Shown here: positions 7,689-14,748 of the stretch, one piece after another
Layout: every line of letters begins with the position of its first letter
Numbering within the stretch: position 1 is the first letter of the stretch
Assembly: GCA_023430315.1 (NCBI GenBank)
Contig: JAEZAW010000242.1
Span: 1-19,729 of the forward strand
DNA: 19,729 nt
Direction: 5' to 3'
Source of the DNA: Pseudomonadota bacterium
GTDB taxonomy: Bacteria; Pseudomonadota; Alphaproteobacteria; Rhizobiales; Hyphomicrobiaceae
Program-made: the position numbers and the translations under genes
Notes under the pieces: generated by a model
Databases searched by the model: none
Seen by the model: only the letters and a program-made list of their open reading frames with translations
Told to the model about the DNA's origin: nothing

Positions 7689-8363
7689 TCAGCGACCTGT
7701 CATCACGGCTCTGATGAGATCCTTGCGCGCAAGAATGGCATCAAAACGCTTCCGCTGTTCGTCACCCGTCGCATTGTCCTCGAAGCGAACGCTGTAAAAT
7801 CCGCCCGGCAGCGGCCCATCGACCACTCGCAGGCGATTATCCGCCAGTATACGCGTGATCTCAGCGACGGCAGCTTTGTCCGTGAAGGCAATCAGAGCAA
7901 CAGCACCATGATCGGCCTCGACGCCCGGGCGAGAGGCGGTCTGATAGCCACCACCGCCGGTGTCCTGCGTGAGAAGCGTGCCGAGCGCCGCCGCCTGCAG
8001 GCAGATGATGACCACGGCCGCCGCGGCAGCCCAGCGCACGGCTCCCGGCGTCGGCGCCTCGAAGAGTGACTTCACGCCGTCAATGAGACCCGCAAACCAC
8101 GATTTCACCACGCTGGCGGGCGTCTCCGTACGGGCGAGCAAGGAGACCGCCGAGGCGAGGCGCGGCTGAATGGCCTCGTTGCCCTCGATCGTCGCCGTCT
8201 GCTCCTCGGCAATGAGCGCAAGCTGATGATGCACGTCCGGATGCTGCTCGAGGTAGGCCTCGACCCGCGCCATATCGGCCTCATCGAGCCTGCCGGTCAT
8301 GTACCAGGGGAGGAGCATCTCGATCTCCTCGCGCTCGGAAAGTTGTTCGTCGATCCCGCTCAT
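7689..8363 (-). CDS. Membrane anti-sigma factor
   Basis: Single-pass inner-membrane anti-sigma factor of 224 residues that should hold the ECF sigma factor encoded directly upstream. The cytoplasmic part (1-105) contains EEIEMLLPWYMTGRLDEADMARVEAYLEQHPD (12-43), the usual anti-sigma domain helix pattern, but without the His-x3-Cys-x2-Cys zinc motif. One transmembrane helix is clear at about 110-131. The periplasmic tail (about 152-224) has a beta-alpha-beta-beta-alpha-beta look: strand AVALIAF, helix AAVAEITRILADNR, strands LRVVDGPLPGGFYSVRF, helix EQRKRFDAILARKD, strand LIRAVM. This resembles subtilisin propeptides, including that of the protease at 6020. The start codon overlaps the sigma stop by ATGA, indicating translational coupling. 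Confidence 0.88.
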   Translation of the reverse strand: MSGIDEQLSEREEIEMLLPWYMTGRLDEADMARVEAYLEQHPDVHHQLALIAEEQTATIEGNEAIQPRLASAVSLLARTETPASVVKSWFAGLIDGVKSLFEAPTPGAVRWAAAAAVVIICLQAAALGTLLTQDTGGGGYQTASRPGVEADHGAVALIAFTDKAAVAEITRILADNRLRVVDGPLPGGFYSVRFEDNATGDEQRKRFDAILARKDLIRAVMTGR

Positions 8364-8923
8364 GGCCAGCCTCTGTCGATCCCTGCTGCCGCCAGCAGCT
8401 CCGAGAGTTTTTTTCGTGCGTAGAACATCCGCGTCTTCACTGTGTTCAGCGGAATGCCCAGGATTTCACTCACCTCGTTGATCGACTTCTCGTGATAATA
8501 GACGAGATCGATGATCGTTCGGTGCTCCGCTGAAAGCTCGCCAATGCACCGGCGCATCTGCGCGGCCTTGTCGAGCTTCTGCGCGGCGACCTCGGGGTCA
8601 TCGCCGTCGTCGGCAATGGCGCCCGCACTTTCCTCGTCGATGGCCTCCTCACGCCGGCGCCGCATGACGCTGACCGCACGATTGTGGGCGATCGAGAGGA
8701 GCCAGGTGCCGACCGACGAGCGGGCCTCGTAGCTGCCCGCATTGCGCCATGCTTCGAGAAAAACCTCATTTGTCACCTCCTCGGCGACGGCTTCCCGGCG
8801 AACAATACGCAGCACGAACCGGTAGACGCGCAGCTGATGCCGTCCGAGCAGCGCCCGCAGTGCCGCCTGGTCCTGACCCGCGATCCGAGTGATCAGCGTC
8901 CGGTCATCCGTCTGGTCCTGCAT
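8360..8923 (-). CDS. RNA polymerase ECF-type sigma-70 family factor
   Basis: Extracytoplasmic-function sigma factor of 187 residues. Region 2 covers about 23-90, with HQLRVYRFVLRIVRREAVAEEVTNEVFLEAWRNAGSYEARSSVGTWLLSIAHNRAVSVMRRRR showing the core-binding and -10-recognition helices. A variable acidic linker (92-118) follows, and region 4 (about 121-175) has AAQMRRCIGELSAEHRTIIDLVYYHEKSINEVSEILGIPLNTVKTRMFYARKKLSEL, a clear helix-turn-helix for -35 binding. The start ATG 8923 has a weak AGG ribosome site. It is first in an operon with the anti-sigma gene (4-base overlap) and the protease. It is not EcfG itself: no PhyR/NepR genes are near and the partner is a transmembrane anti-sigma factor. 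Its regulon is unknown, but autoregulation is common in this class. Confidence 0.92.
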   Translation of the reverse strand: MQDQTDDRTLITRIAGQDQAALRALLGRHQLRVYRFVLRIVRREAVAEEVTNEVFLEAWRNAGSYEARSSVGTWLLSIAHNRAVSVMRRRREEAIDEESAGAIADDGDDPEVAAQKLDKAAQMRRCIGELSAEHRTIIDLVYYHEKSINEVSEILGIPLNTVKTRMFYARKKLSELLAAAGIDRGWP

Positions 8924-8946
8924 TGCGCAACCTGGATCTATTGGCT

Positions 8947-8974
8947 CTGTCGCAGCGAGATGAAAATTGGTTCA
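8947..8974 (-). promoter_or_regulatory. Candidate autoregulated ECF promoter of the sigma operon
   Basis: Read on the minus strand, TGAACC (8974-8969) is followed after 16 bases by CGACAG (8952-8947), which starts about 24 bases before the sigma start codon. This resembles the general ECF layout of a GAAC-type -35 and a CG-containing -10 at 16-17 bases. One matching pair in a short region is weak evidence. Confidence 0.3.
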
Positions 8975-8979
8975 TTCAA

Positions 8980-9006
8980 TCCGGCAAAAATTCTCAGATT
9001 GCCGGA
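8980..9006. repeat. Perfect 8-bp inverted repeat upstream of sigma operon
   Basis: TCCGGCAA (8980-8987) and TTGCCGGA (8999-9006) form a perfect inverted repeat with an 11-base spacer, just upstream of the candidate -35 of the sigma operon. It could be a regulator site or a transcript hairpin. Neither side is followed by a T-run long enough for an ordinary terminator. Confidence 0.45.
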
Positions 9007-9020
9007 CGGAGCGCCCTCCC

Positions 9021-9130
9021 GGCCGGACTAACCCGGCCGGCCGCATCCTATGCCATGTTTTCGGCCGGATGCGGTTAATGTCCGTTCGGCAAAAGCCGCT
9101 CGGGTGCTCCGTCGGATTGAGCGGGCAAAA
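9021..9130. repeat. GCCGGA-rich repetitive intergenic block with 8-bp inverted repeat
   Basis: The gap between gdx and the sigma gene (8924-9156) holds no credible gene but is unusually patterned. CCGCATCC (9041-9048) and GGATGCGG (9067-9074) form a perfect inverted repeat over an 18-base loop. GGCCGG occurs at 9021 and again at 9035. GCCGGA recurs at 9001, 9022 and 9064. The minus-strand word TTTTGCC appears at about 8990, 9094 and 9130 in the same orientation. This looks like a REP-like or decayed repeat element; genome-wide copies cannot be judged from one window. Confidence 0.4.
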
Positions 9131-9156
9131 GGTTCGGATCGAGCAGAACTCTGACT

Positions 9157-9477
9157 CTAGGCCGGATCGAAGAGCTTGAGGCCGATAACACCCGCGACGA
9201 TCAGGCCGATACATGCGATCCGCGCAACCGTTCGGGGCTCACCGAGCAAGGCCATGCCGAGGACCATGGCGCCGGCAGCGCCGATCCCGACCCACACGGC
9301 ATAAGCCGTTCCGATCGGCAGGGTACGAGCGGCGATGGACAGCAGGTACAAGCTGAGCACTATGGCCGCGATCGTCCAGATCGACGGCCAAAGCCGCGTG
9401 AAGCCCTCTGAGTACTTGAGGCCGATGGCCCAGCCGATCTCGAGAATGCCGGCAGCGACGAGCAATGCCCAAGCCAT
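9157..9477 (-). CDS. gdx: Guanidinium exporter Gdx (SugE), SMR family
   Basis: Small four-helix inner-membrane exporter of 106 residues in the small multidrug resistance family, working as an antiparallel dimer that exchanges guanidinium for protons. The N-terminus MAWALLVAAGILEIGWAIGLKYSEGF matches the Gdx/SugE signature: essential Glu13, Trp16, and GLKYS rather than the EmrE-type sequence. Four hydrophobic segments cover about 2-22, 28-50, 56-80 and 84-103. ATG 9477 is preferred over the upstream ATG at 9492 because it gives the normal SugE N-terminus and length, with GGAG nine bases before it. It follows glk on the same strand, but a guanidine-II riboswitch in the gap shows it has its own control. 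Function is supported both by the protein subtype and by the RNA. Confidence 0.93.
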   Translation of the reverse strand: MAWALLVAAGILEIGWAIGLKYSEGFTRLWPSIWTIAAIVLSLYLLSIAARTLPIGTAYAVWVGIGAAGAMVLGMALLGEPRTVARIACIGLIVAGVIGLKLFDPA

Positions 9478-9497
9478 GGTGACGATCTCCATGATAT

Positions 9498-9545
9498 GGG
9501 GTCGTCCCCGTTATCTGCCGCAGCGGCGCCGAGGTCGTCCTCGGC
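9498..9545 (-). promoter_or_regulatory. Guanidine-II (mini-ykkC) riboswitch
   Basis: On the minus strand two hairpins with identical ACGA tetraloops stand 18 bases apart: GCCGAGG-ACGA-CCTCGGC (9545-9528) and GGGG-ACGA-CCCC (9509-9498). This twin-hairpin ACGR-loop layout is the defining consensus of the guanidine-II class, where each loop binds guanidinium and the loops dock with one another. The second hairpin ends 20 bases before the gdx start, and the GGAG ribosome site lies between, so translation control by freeing the ribosome site is the expected mode (known for this class). The stems are perfect, including a seven-pair first stem. Confidence 0.93.
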
Positions 9546-9552
9546 ACGGAGG

Positions 9553-9558
9553 GATATA
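9553..9558 (-). promoter_or_regulatory. Possible -10 element for gdx transcript
   Basis: TATATC on the minus strand lies 7 bases before the first riboswitch stem and about 30 bases after the glk stop, the right place for transcription to begin at the riboswitch. No good -35 is seen at 16-18 bases, so this is tentative; read-through from glk is the alternative. Confidence 0.25.
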
Positions 9559-9587
9559 GGGTCTTGGCTCTCGCGATGCCATAGGCC

Positions 9588-10532
9588 TCAGCCCACGGGT
9601 GTCTCGGCGTGCGTGAGCCCCAGCAAGGCCGGCTCCGGATCATTGATCAGAAAGGTCGGCACTTGGGCCATGCGGGCTTGCATCGGCCCCTTGTCCTCGA
9701 AGGCTGCGCGGAAGGCGGCGACATCGCCGACACCGAGCCAAGCCCTGGCGACGCTGCCGCAGAGAAAAGCCCCATCCCATGCCGCCGTCGCCAGAACGAT
9801 ATCGCCCGTGATGCGGCCAAGCATCCGCGAGAGCATGGCCACCGTCCGCGCCGCGGGCAAATTCCGCGCCGCCATGGCAAAGACCGCGTCCGCCGTGTGC
9901 CGGACTTCGCCGCTGCGGTCCTGCAAGTGCGCAGCGTACAGGCGCGCGACGCCGGCACCGGAAATGAGATCCTCGACCGTCCGCCCATAACCGATCACGG
10001 CCGCTTCCTCGACGCTCGCCGATGCGAGTGACATGTGTCCGGCCTCGCCGGCCGCAACAGCCCATCGGCCTCTCGTAGCGCGCACAGCCGTCGCTGCACC
10101 GAAACCCGTCCCGACATTCACGGCAATGCGGTTGCCGGTAAGTTCCGACTGCACGACGACGCCGACGGGCGTGACGTCCGATGGCTGCAGGTGCGGCAGC
10201 AGCAGACCCACGGCCTCGAGGTCGTTCACGAGCGCGACCGGCACGCCGCCAAGATGCTGCGAGACTTCCCGCGCCGAGATCGACCACGACGCATTCGTGA
10301 GCTGTACGACGTCATCGTCGACGGGGCCGGCAGCAGCAATGCACACACTCTTGCACCAGCTCCGATCGGCAGCCGAGCCGATGTCGGCAAGATAAGCTGT
10401 CAGCGCCTCTGCGAACGATGCCGCGCCCGCCGTCGGATAGATCCGGATCTCGCCGAGATCGCCCGGATCGGCACTGATGCCGAAGCGGCTCCTCGTGCCG
10501 CCCACATCCGCAACGATCCGACAGGCCGTCAT
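9588..10532 (-). CDS. glk: Glucokinase
   Basis: Cytoplasmic ATP-dependent glucokinase of 314 residues in the proteobacterial Glk family (not ROK: the CxCGxxGC zinc motif is missing). Landmarks are the phosphate-1 loop ADVGGTRSRFGI (8-19), AAAGP (66-70), LTNASWSIS (78-86), catalytic base Asp104 in VNDLEAVG, the phosphate-2 loop VNVGTGFGAA (138-147), GEAGHM (162-167) with sugar-binding Glu/His, and adenosine-loop residues LCGSVARA near 257-264. The start codon overlaps the otsA stop by ATGA, so it is the last gene of the otsB-GH15-otsA-glk transcript. Its likely job there is to return glucose released by the GH15 enzyme to glucose-6-phosphate, one of the two OtsA substrates. Confidence 0.92.
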   Translation of the reverse strand: MTACRIVADVGGTRSRFGISADPGDLGEIRIYPTAGAASFAEALTAYLADIGSAADRSWCKSVCIAAAGPVDDDVVQLTNASWSISAREVSQHLGGVPVALVNDLEAVGLLLPHLQPSDVTPVGVVVQSELTGNRIAVNVGTGFGAATAVRATRGRWAVAAGEAGHMSLASASVEEAAVIGYGRTVEDLISGAGVARLYAAHLQDRSGEVRHTADAVFAMAARNLPAARTVAMLSRMLGRITGDIVLATAAWDGAFLCGSVARAWLGVGDVAAFRAAFEDKGPMQARMAQVPTFLINDPEPALLGLTHAETPVG

Positions 10533-11917
10533 GACGCACGATCCGACGGCGCCGACCTCAGCGCCTCAAGGAATGCCTCGCGCCAGCGCGTGACGTTGTT
10601 CGTCCTCACGCGCTGGATAAGCGCCTCGTAGCGCTCGCGGCGCTCCTCAGTCGGCATGGTCAGCGCAGTATGCAACGCCTCCGCCACCTCATTGGCGTCG
10701 TAAGGATTCACGGTAATGGCCTCAACCAGATCCTCGGCAGCACCGGCGAACTTCGACAGTACGAGGACACCGGGATCAGACGGATCCTGTGAGGCGATGT
10801 ACTCCTTGGCGACGAGGTTCATGCCATCGCGCAAAGGCGTGACAAGCCCCACCTGGCTCGCGCGGAAGAGCGCGGTCAACGTTGCGCGCGGGATCGCACG
10901 GTGGATGTAGCGCACTGGCGTCCAGTCGAAATCGCCGAACTCGCCATTGATCGATCCAGAGAGCCCTTCGAGTTCCTGACGGATATCCGTGTAGGCCTCG
11001 ACCTCCTCGCGCGTCGGCGGAGAGATCTGCATCATCGTGACCCGCTTCATGAGCTCCGGATGCAGCTCGAGCAACCGCTTGAAGGCCCGCATCCGGCCGG
11101 GCAGTCCCTTCGTGTAGTCGAGCCGATCGACGCCGAGGACGAACATGTTGGCCATGCTGCGGCGCTGGAGGCGCGCCATCTGCGCATCGGCCTCGGGCGT
11201 GTGCGCCATCTGATAGACGGAATCGGGATCGATCCCGATCGGGAATGCGCGAGCTATGGTCGTCTTGCCGAAGGCGCGTACGCGATCGCCGTCGAGCGCT
11301 TCGCCGCCTGCGACCTCGACGGCATAGCGTACGAAGTTCGAAGCATCGCTCGAAGTCTGGAAGCCGACGACGTCGTAGGAGAACAGCGCCTCTGCGAGCC
11401 ATGCATGCTCTGGAATGGCGGTGAAGAAATCGGGCGAAGGGAACGGGATGTGCAGGAAGAAACCGATCTTCTCCTTGACACCTTGCTGGCGCAGGTCCTC
11501 GGCGAACGGGATCAGGTGATAGTCGTGCACCCAGACGAGATCATCGGGCTCGATGAGGGCCGCGAGCGATTGGGCGAGCCGCTGATTGACGCGACGGTAG
11601 CCTTCGAGGAAGGCATACTCGTAAACAGCGAGATCGAGTCGGTAGTGGAAAGTCGGCCACAAGGCGCGGTTAGAGAAGCCGAGATAGTATTCCTCGTAGT
11701 CGCGGCGCGAGAGCGGGACCGTGGCCGTGCGAATGCCGTTGTACTGCTGAAGCTTGATGCCGGTCGCCGCATCATCGTCGACGGTAGTGCCATCCCAGCC
11801 GAACCAAAGCCCGCGCCCGGTCTGCAGCGCATCCTCCAGCGCGACGGCGAGACCGCCGGACTGCACGGCCTTATCGATATCGGTGACACGATTCGATGCC
11901 ACGATGATCCGACTCAT
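10529..11917 (-). CDS. otsA: Alpha,alpha-trehalose-phosphate synthase (UDP-forming)
   Basis: GT20 glycosyltransferase of 462 residues that joins UDP-glucose and glucose-6-phosphate into trehalose-6-phosphate in the cytoplasm. It parallels E. coli OtsA over its whole length: SNR (8-10), SGGLAVALE (20-28), LWFGWDG (37-43), EYYLGFSNRALWPTFHYR (76-93), HDYHL (131-135, Asp132), GFFLHIPFPSP (152-162), VDRLDYTKGLP with Arg265 and Lys270 binding UDP phosphates, and PLRDGMNLVAKEY near the C-terminal side. ATG 11917 is chosen over 11932 because it gives the E. coli-like N-terminus MSRIIVASNR and has GGGAG nine bases upstream. It overlaps GH15 by four bases upstream and glk by four bases downstream. Confidence 0.96.
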   Translation of the reverse strand: MSRIIVASNRVTDIDKAVQSGGLAVALEDALQTGRGLWFGWDGTTVDDDAATGIKLQQYNGIRTATVPLSRRDYEEYYLGFSNRALWPTFHYRLDLAVYEYAFLEGYRRVNQRLAQSLAALIEPDDLVWVHDYHLIPFAEDLRQQGVKEKIGFFLHIPFPSPDFFTAIPEHAWLAEALFSYDVVGFQTSSDASNFVRYAVEVAGGEALDGDRVRAFGKTTIARAFPIGIDPDSVYQMAHTPEADAQMARLQRRSMANMFVLGVDRLDYTKGLPGRMRAFKRLLELHPELMKRVTMMQISPPTREEVEAYTDIRQELEGLSGSINGEFGDFDWTPVRYIHRAIPRATLTALFRASQVGLVTPLRDGMNLVAKEYIASQDPSDPGVLVLSKFAGAAEDLVEAITVNPYDANEVAEALHTALTMPTEERRERYEALIQRVRTNNVTRWREAFLEALRSAPSDRAS

Positions 11918-13725
11918 ACGGTCGACTCCCAATGCCTAGAGAGCCTCATAGCTCCATTAATAATGCCAACCATGGAGTAGGTTTGCGGAAAATTACCCCA
12001 CGCCTCACCGGTTGTCGCGTCGGTGTCCTCCGACATGAGACCGAGCGGATTACGTGCCGCCAGCAATCCCTCGAAGATCTCGCGCGCCTGCTCTCGCCGG
12101 CCGATACGTGCCAGTGCATCAAGGCGCCAGAAGGCGCAGACATTGAAGGCCGTCTCCGGCGCACCGAAGTCATCGGGTTCTTCGTAGCGCATCATGAACG
12201 GCCCGCGCGCGAGAGTTTTTTCCAGTTGGTCGACGGTCGAGACGAAGCGCGGATCCTTGGGATCGATCATGTCGACCTCGGCCATAAGCAGCACGCTCGC
12301 ATCGAGGTTCTGACCGCCGAAGCTCTCGACAAAGGCCTGACGCTTGTCGGACCACGAGCGCGCAAGCACCGTCGCCTTGATCTGGTCGGCGCGCTGGCGC
12401 CACATCTGCGCGCGATCGGCGAGACCCAGATGGTGCCCGATCTTGGCAAGACGATCGCATCCGGCCCAGCACATGATGGCCGATGAGGTGTGCGGTCGGT
12501 TGCGTGTCCTTAGCTCCCACATGCCGGCATCCGGCTTGTCGTGCAGCAGGAAGGCCTGCTCGCCCACAGTCTCGAGCCGAGCATACTCGACGGCGCCGGC
12601 TTCCATGAAGAGGCGCCGATCGACGAAGGCCTGAGCCGCACCAAGGATCATGTTGCCATAAGTATCGTGCTGGAACTGGCGATAGGCGAGATTGCCTGCA
12701 CGCACGGGCCCCATGCCGCGATAACCCGGTAACGCTAGAACGTCCTTCTCCGTGAGTTCCTTCTCGAGGCCGATGCCGTAGACCGGCTGAATGAAACCCT
12801 CGCTTGCATCAGCGACGATATTCATCATCCAGCGGAAGTAGTGTTCCATCGTGCGCACGGCCGCGAGCGAGTTCAGAGCCCGCACGACGAAGAAAGCATC
12901 ACGTACCCAGCAGAAACGATAGTCCCAGTTGCGCGCCGAGCCGGCGGCCTCGGGAATGCTTGTCGTCATCGCGGCAACGATCGCGCCGGTCGGCTCGTAG
13001 CTGCAGAGCTTGAGCGTGATGGCGGCGCGGATCACGGCATCCTGCCATTCGAGCGGCAGGGCTAGGCGGTGCACCCAGTCCCGCCAATACTGGATCGTGC
13101 GCTCCTCGAAGTCGCGCGCCGTCTCGGCGACTCCGCTCGTCAAGGTCTCGTCCGGCCCGAAGATAAGATTGATCTGATCGTCGAGGATAAATGCGGTTTC
13201 ACCGGCGATGTAGTCGATCGGCGCATCGGTCGTGAGGCGCAGCGACACGCCGGAGCTGATATAGCGAATGTGGTTGGAGCCGTACGCGGCGAGTGGCGCG
13301 GTCTTGCCGTACTCGTACCGTGGCTTGACTTTGATCTTGATGCGAGGGCTGCCTCTGAGAGGCCGCACGCGCCGCACGAGCGTTTGCGGGCGGAAGCGCC
13401 GTCCCCCCATCCAGATGAAGCGCGGAGCGAAGTCGATGATCTCGATAGCGCCGGATCGCCCCTCGATCACCGTTCGCACAATCGCAGTGTTGTTGATGTA
13501 GCTCTGGCTGAAAGATGCCGCGTCGAGAAGCTCGATCTCGAAGCTCCCATCGGCTGGTTCGCCGGTCGGCCCACCCAGCAGGGCGTGAAATACCGGATCG
13601 CCGTCGAAGCGGGGAAAGCAGCTCCAGACAATGCGCCCGCGCCGATCGATGAGGGCGCTGATGCAGCAATTGCCGATGAGCGCCAGATCGAGCGTGCTCT
13701 TCTCTGCGCCGGGCTTCTCAATCAT
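11914..13725 (-). CDS. Glycoside hydrolase family 15 protein (trehalase or glucoamylase type)
   Basis: Cytoplasmic (alpha/alpha)6-barrel hydrolase of 603 residues without signal peptide. An N-terminal beta-sandwich domain (about 12-210, beginning LALIGNCCISALIDRRGRIVWSCFPRFDGDPVF) precedes the barrel, whose family block PTGAIVAAMTTSIPEAAGSARNWDYRFCWVRDAFF lies at about 245-279. The C-terminal MRYEEPDDFGAPETAFNVCAFWRLDALARIG block is also typical. GH15 covers glucoamylases, glucodextranases and actinobacterial/archaeal trehalases; the position between otsB and otsA favours trehalase or a trehalose-linked glucan hydrolase, but sequence alone does not decide. ATG 13725, preceded by GAGGTGG, gives the common start MIEKPGAEKS; the frame is open to 13827. 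It overlaps otsB by eight bases and otsA by four, so translation is coupled. Confidence 0.9.
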   Translation of the reverse strand: MIEKPGAEKSTLDLALIGNCCISALIDRRGRIVWSCFPRFDGDPVFHALLGGPTGEPADGSFEIELLDAASFSQSYINNTAIVRTVIEGRSGAIEIIDFAPRFIWMGGRRFRPQTLVRRVRPLRGSPRIKIKVKPRYEYGKTAPLAAYGSNHIRYISSGVSLRLTTDAPIDYIAGETAFILDDQINLIFGPDETLTSGVAETARDFEERTIQYWRDWVHRLALPLEWQDAVIRAAITLKLCSYEPTGAIVAAMTTSIPEAAGSARNWDYRFCWVRDAFFVVRALNSLAAVRTMEHYFRWMMNIVADASEGFIQPVYGIGLEKELTEKDVLALPGYRGMGPVRAGNLAYRQFQHDTYGNMILGAAQAFVDRRLFMEAGAVEYARLETVGEQAFLLHDKPDAGMWELRTRNRPHTSSAIMCWAGCDRLAKIGHHLGLADRAQMWRQRADQIKATVLARSWSDKRQAFVESFGGQNLDASVLLMAEVDMIDPKDPRFVSTVDQLEKTLARGPFMMRYEEPDDFGAPETAFNVCAFWRLDALARIGRREQAREIFEGLLAARNPLGLMSEDTDATTGEAWGNFPQTYSMVGIINGAMRLSRHWESTV

Positions 13726-14473
13726 TGGCCACCTCGTGCATGAAGACGAGCGAGGTGGCGTGAAGCCAGTCGAGAAATAATGGCGTGCCCTCCGCGCGAT
13801 ATTGCGCGATCGTCGCGCCCGGTCCAATCTTGACCGTGATACCGTCGAGCTTGTTCACGGCAGCAAAGGCATCCTCATCGGTGGCATCGTCGCCCGCGAA
13901 GAACGGGCGGCGCCCTGCAAAGGGCGCTTCCTTCAGAAAGTCGAGAATGGCGGTCCCCTTGTCGGCAAGAGCCGGCTTGGCCTCGAAGACCATCTTGCCG
14001 CGCTTGATCTGGACACCCCTGCTGATCGAAGCGAGCTCGTCCATGACCCTGCCACAGTCGACCTCGAGATCCGGGCGCGCGCGATAGTGGAGCGCGACAG
14101 CATTCGATTTGCGCTCGAGCAGTAAGCCCGGCTCACTCAGCACGAGCGGCGCGAGCAGTAGCTCGGCATGCCGCAGGAACTCCTCGTCGATCGGCGCAGC
14201 ATGGTTCTCCCCCGCGAGTGTCCGGCGCGTCAGGCCGTGGACTCCTGCAGCCGGCAGCCTCAAGGGCGCAAGCATCTCGTCGAGGTCGGAGATCTCTCGG
14301 CCGGTGATCACGGCGACGGCGCCTCCGGTGGCATCAATAAGACGGCTGATCGCGTCGCGCGTCCGCTCGGTCAGCCGCACGGCGTCGGGTCGCTCGGCCA
14401 GCTCGACAAGCGTGCCGTCAAAATCGAGAAAGAAGGCGATGCTGTCGGGCTTACTCAGGATCGGTAAGGACAT
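13718..14473 (-). CDS. otsB: Trehalose-6-phosphate phosphatase
   Basis: HAD-superfamily phosphatase of 251 residues that removes phosphate from trehalose-6-phosphate. Motif I is FFLDFDGTL with nucleophile Asp17 and Asp19; VAVITGRE (53-60) is the motif II region; the cap domain includes GVHGLTRR (77-84) and ERKSNAVALHYR (120-131); Lys166 in EAKPALADKG is the motif III lysine; motif IV is FFAGDDATDEDAF (191-203). Length is normal for bacterial OtsB. It is the first gene of the trehalose operon, and its stop lies inside the start of the GH15 gene (8-base overlap). The ribosome site is weak: GGGGAG sits 16 bases from the ATG. An EcfG-like promoter pointing at this gene lies about 280 bases upstream. 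Confidence 0.95.
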   Translation of the reverse strand: MSLPILSKPDSIAFFLDFDGTLVELAERPDAVRLTERTRDAISRLIDATGGAVAVITGREISDLDEMLAPLRLPAAGVHGLTRRTLAGENHAAPIDEEFLRHAELLLAPLVLSEPGLLLERKSNAVALHYRARPDLEVDCGRVMDELASISRGVQIKRGKMVFEAKPALADKGTAILDFLKEAPFAGRRPFFAGDDATDEDAFAAVNKLDGITVKIGPGATIAQYRAEGTPLFLDWLHATSLVFMHEVAND

Positions 14474-14699
14474 AGGAACGAAAACGATGCTCCCCTTCGA
14501 TTGGCCCTACGTTCGTTGCTGTGGTTGCGCGCGGACATCCGAACGCGGCGCTACGGTGGCGTCCGCCGAGAAGAACGACCTGTGCACATCGAGCAGCCGC
14601 TCACGCAGGCAGCCTGCAAGATGTAGTTGCACCGCGTTGCGGTCGCTCTATGCATATTAGATTGAACCTCATTGGCGGGGTACGCAAGCACTCCCACAT

Positions 14700-14713
14700 G
14701 TGCCTGCAGGCAC
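14700..14713. promoter_or_regulatory. 14-bp palindrome, possible operator
   Basis: GTGCCTGCAGGCAC is a perfect 14-base palindrome in the otsB/pfkB gap. It lies about 30-45 bases past the predicted start of the otsB transcript and about 35 bases upstream of the plus-strand -35 motif, so a bound regulator could affect both directions. No regulator is encoded beside it. Confidence 0.3.
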
Positions 14714-14748
14714 GCCACATTTTACGACCATGCGCACACGCCCTGGTT

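Noticed and set aside
8360..8923. Idea that this sigma factor is EcfG, driving the trehalose promoter
   Set aside because: EcfG is controlled by PhyR/NepR, which are absent here, and this factor is coupled to a transmembrane anti-sigma factor instead.
8972..9214. 80-residue minus-strand frame upstream of the sigma gene
   Set aside because: It overlaps the 3' end of gdx in another frame and consists of repeated GCCGGA-type DNA; better explained as repeat sequence than as a gene.
10901..11980. 359-residue open frame antisense to otsA
   Set aside because: Mirror of a highly conserved otsA coding frame; no domain is visible and no ribosome site fits.
14474..14500. GGAAC at 14477 as a second plus-strand EcfG promoter
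   Set aside because: No CGTT-like element follows at 16-17 bases; TCGA is found instead.
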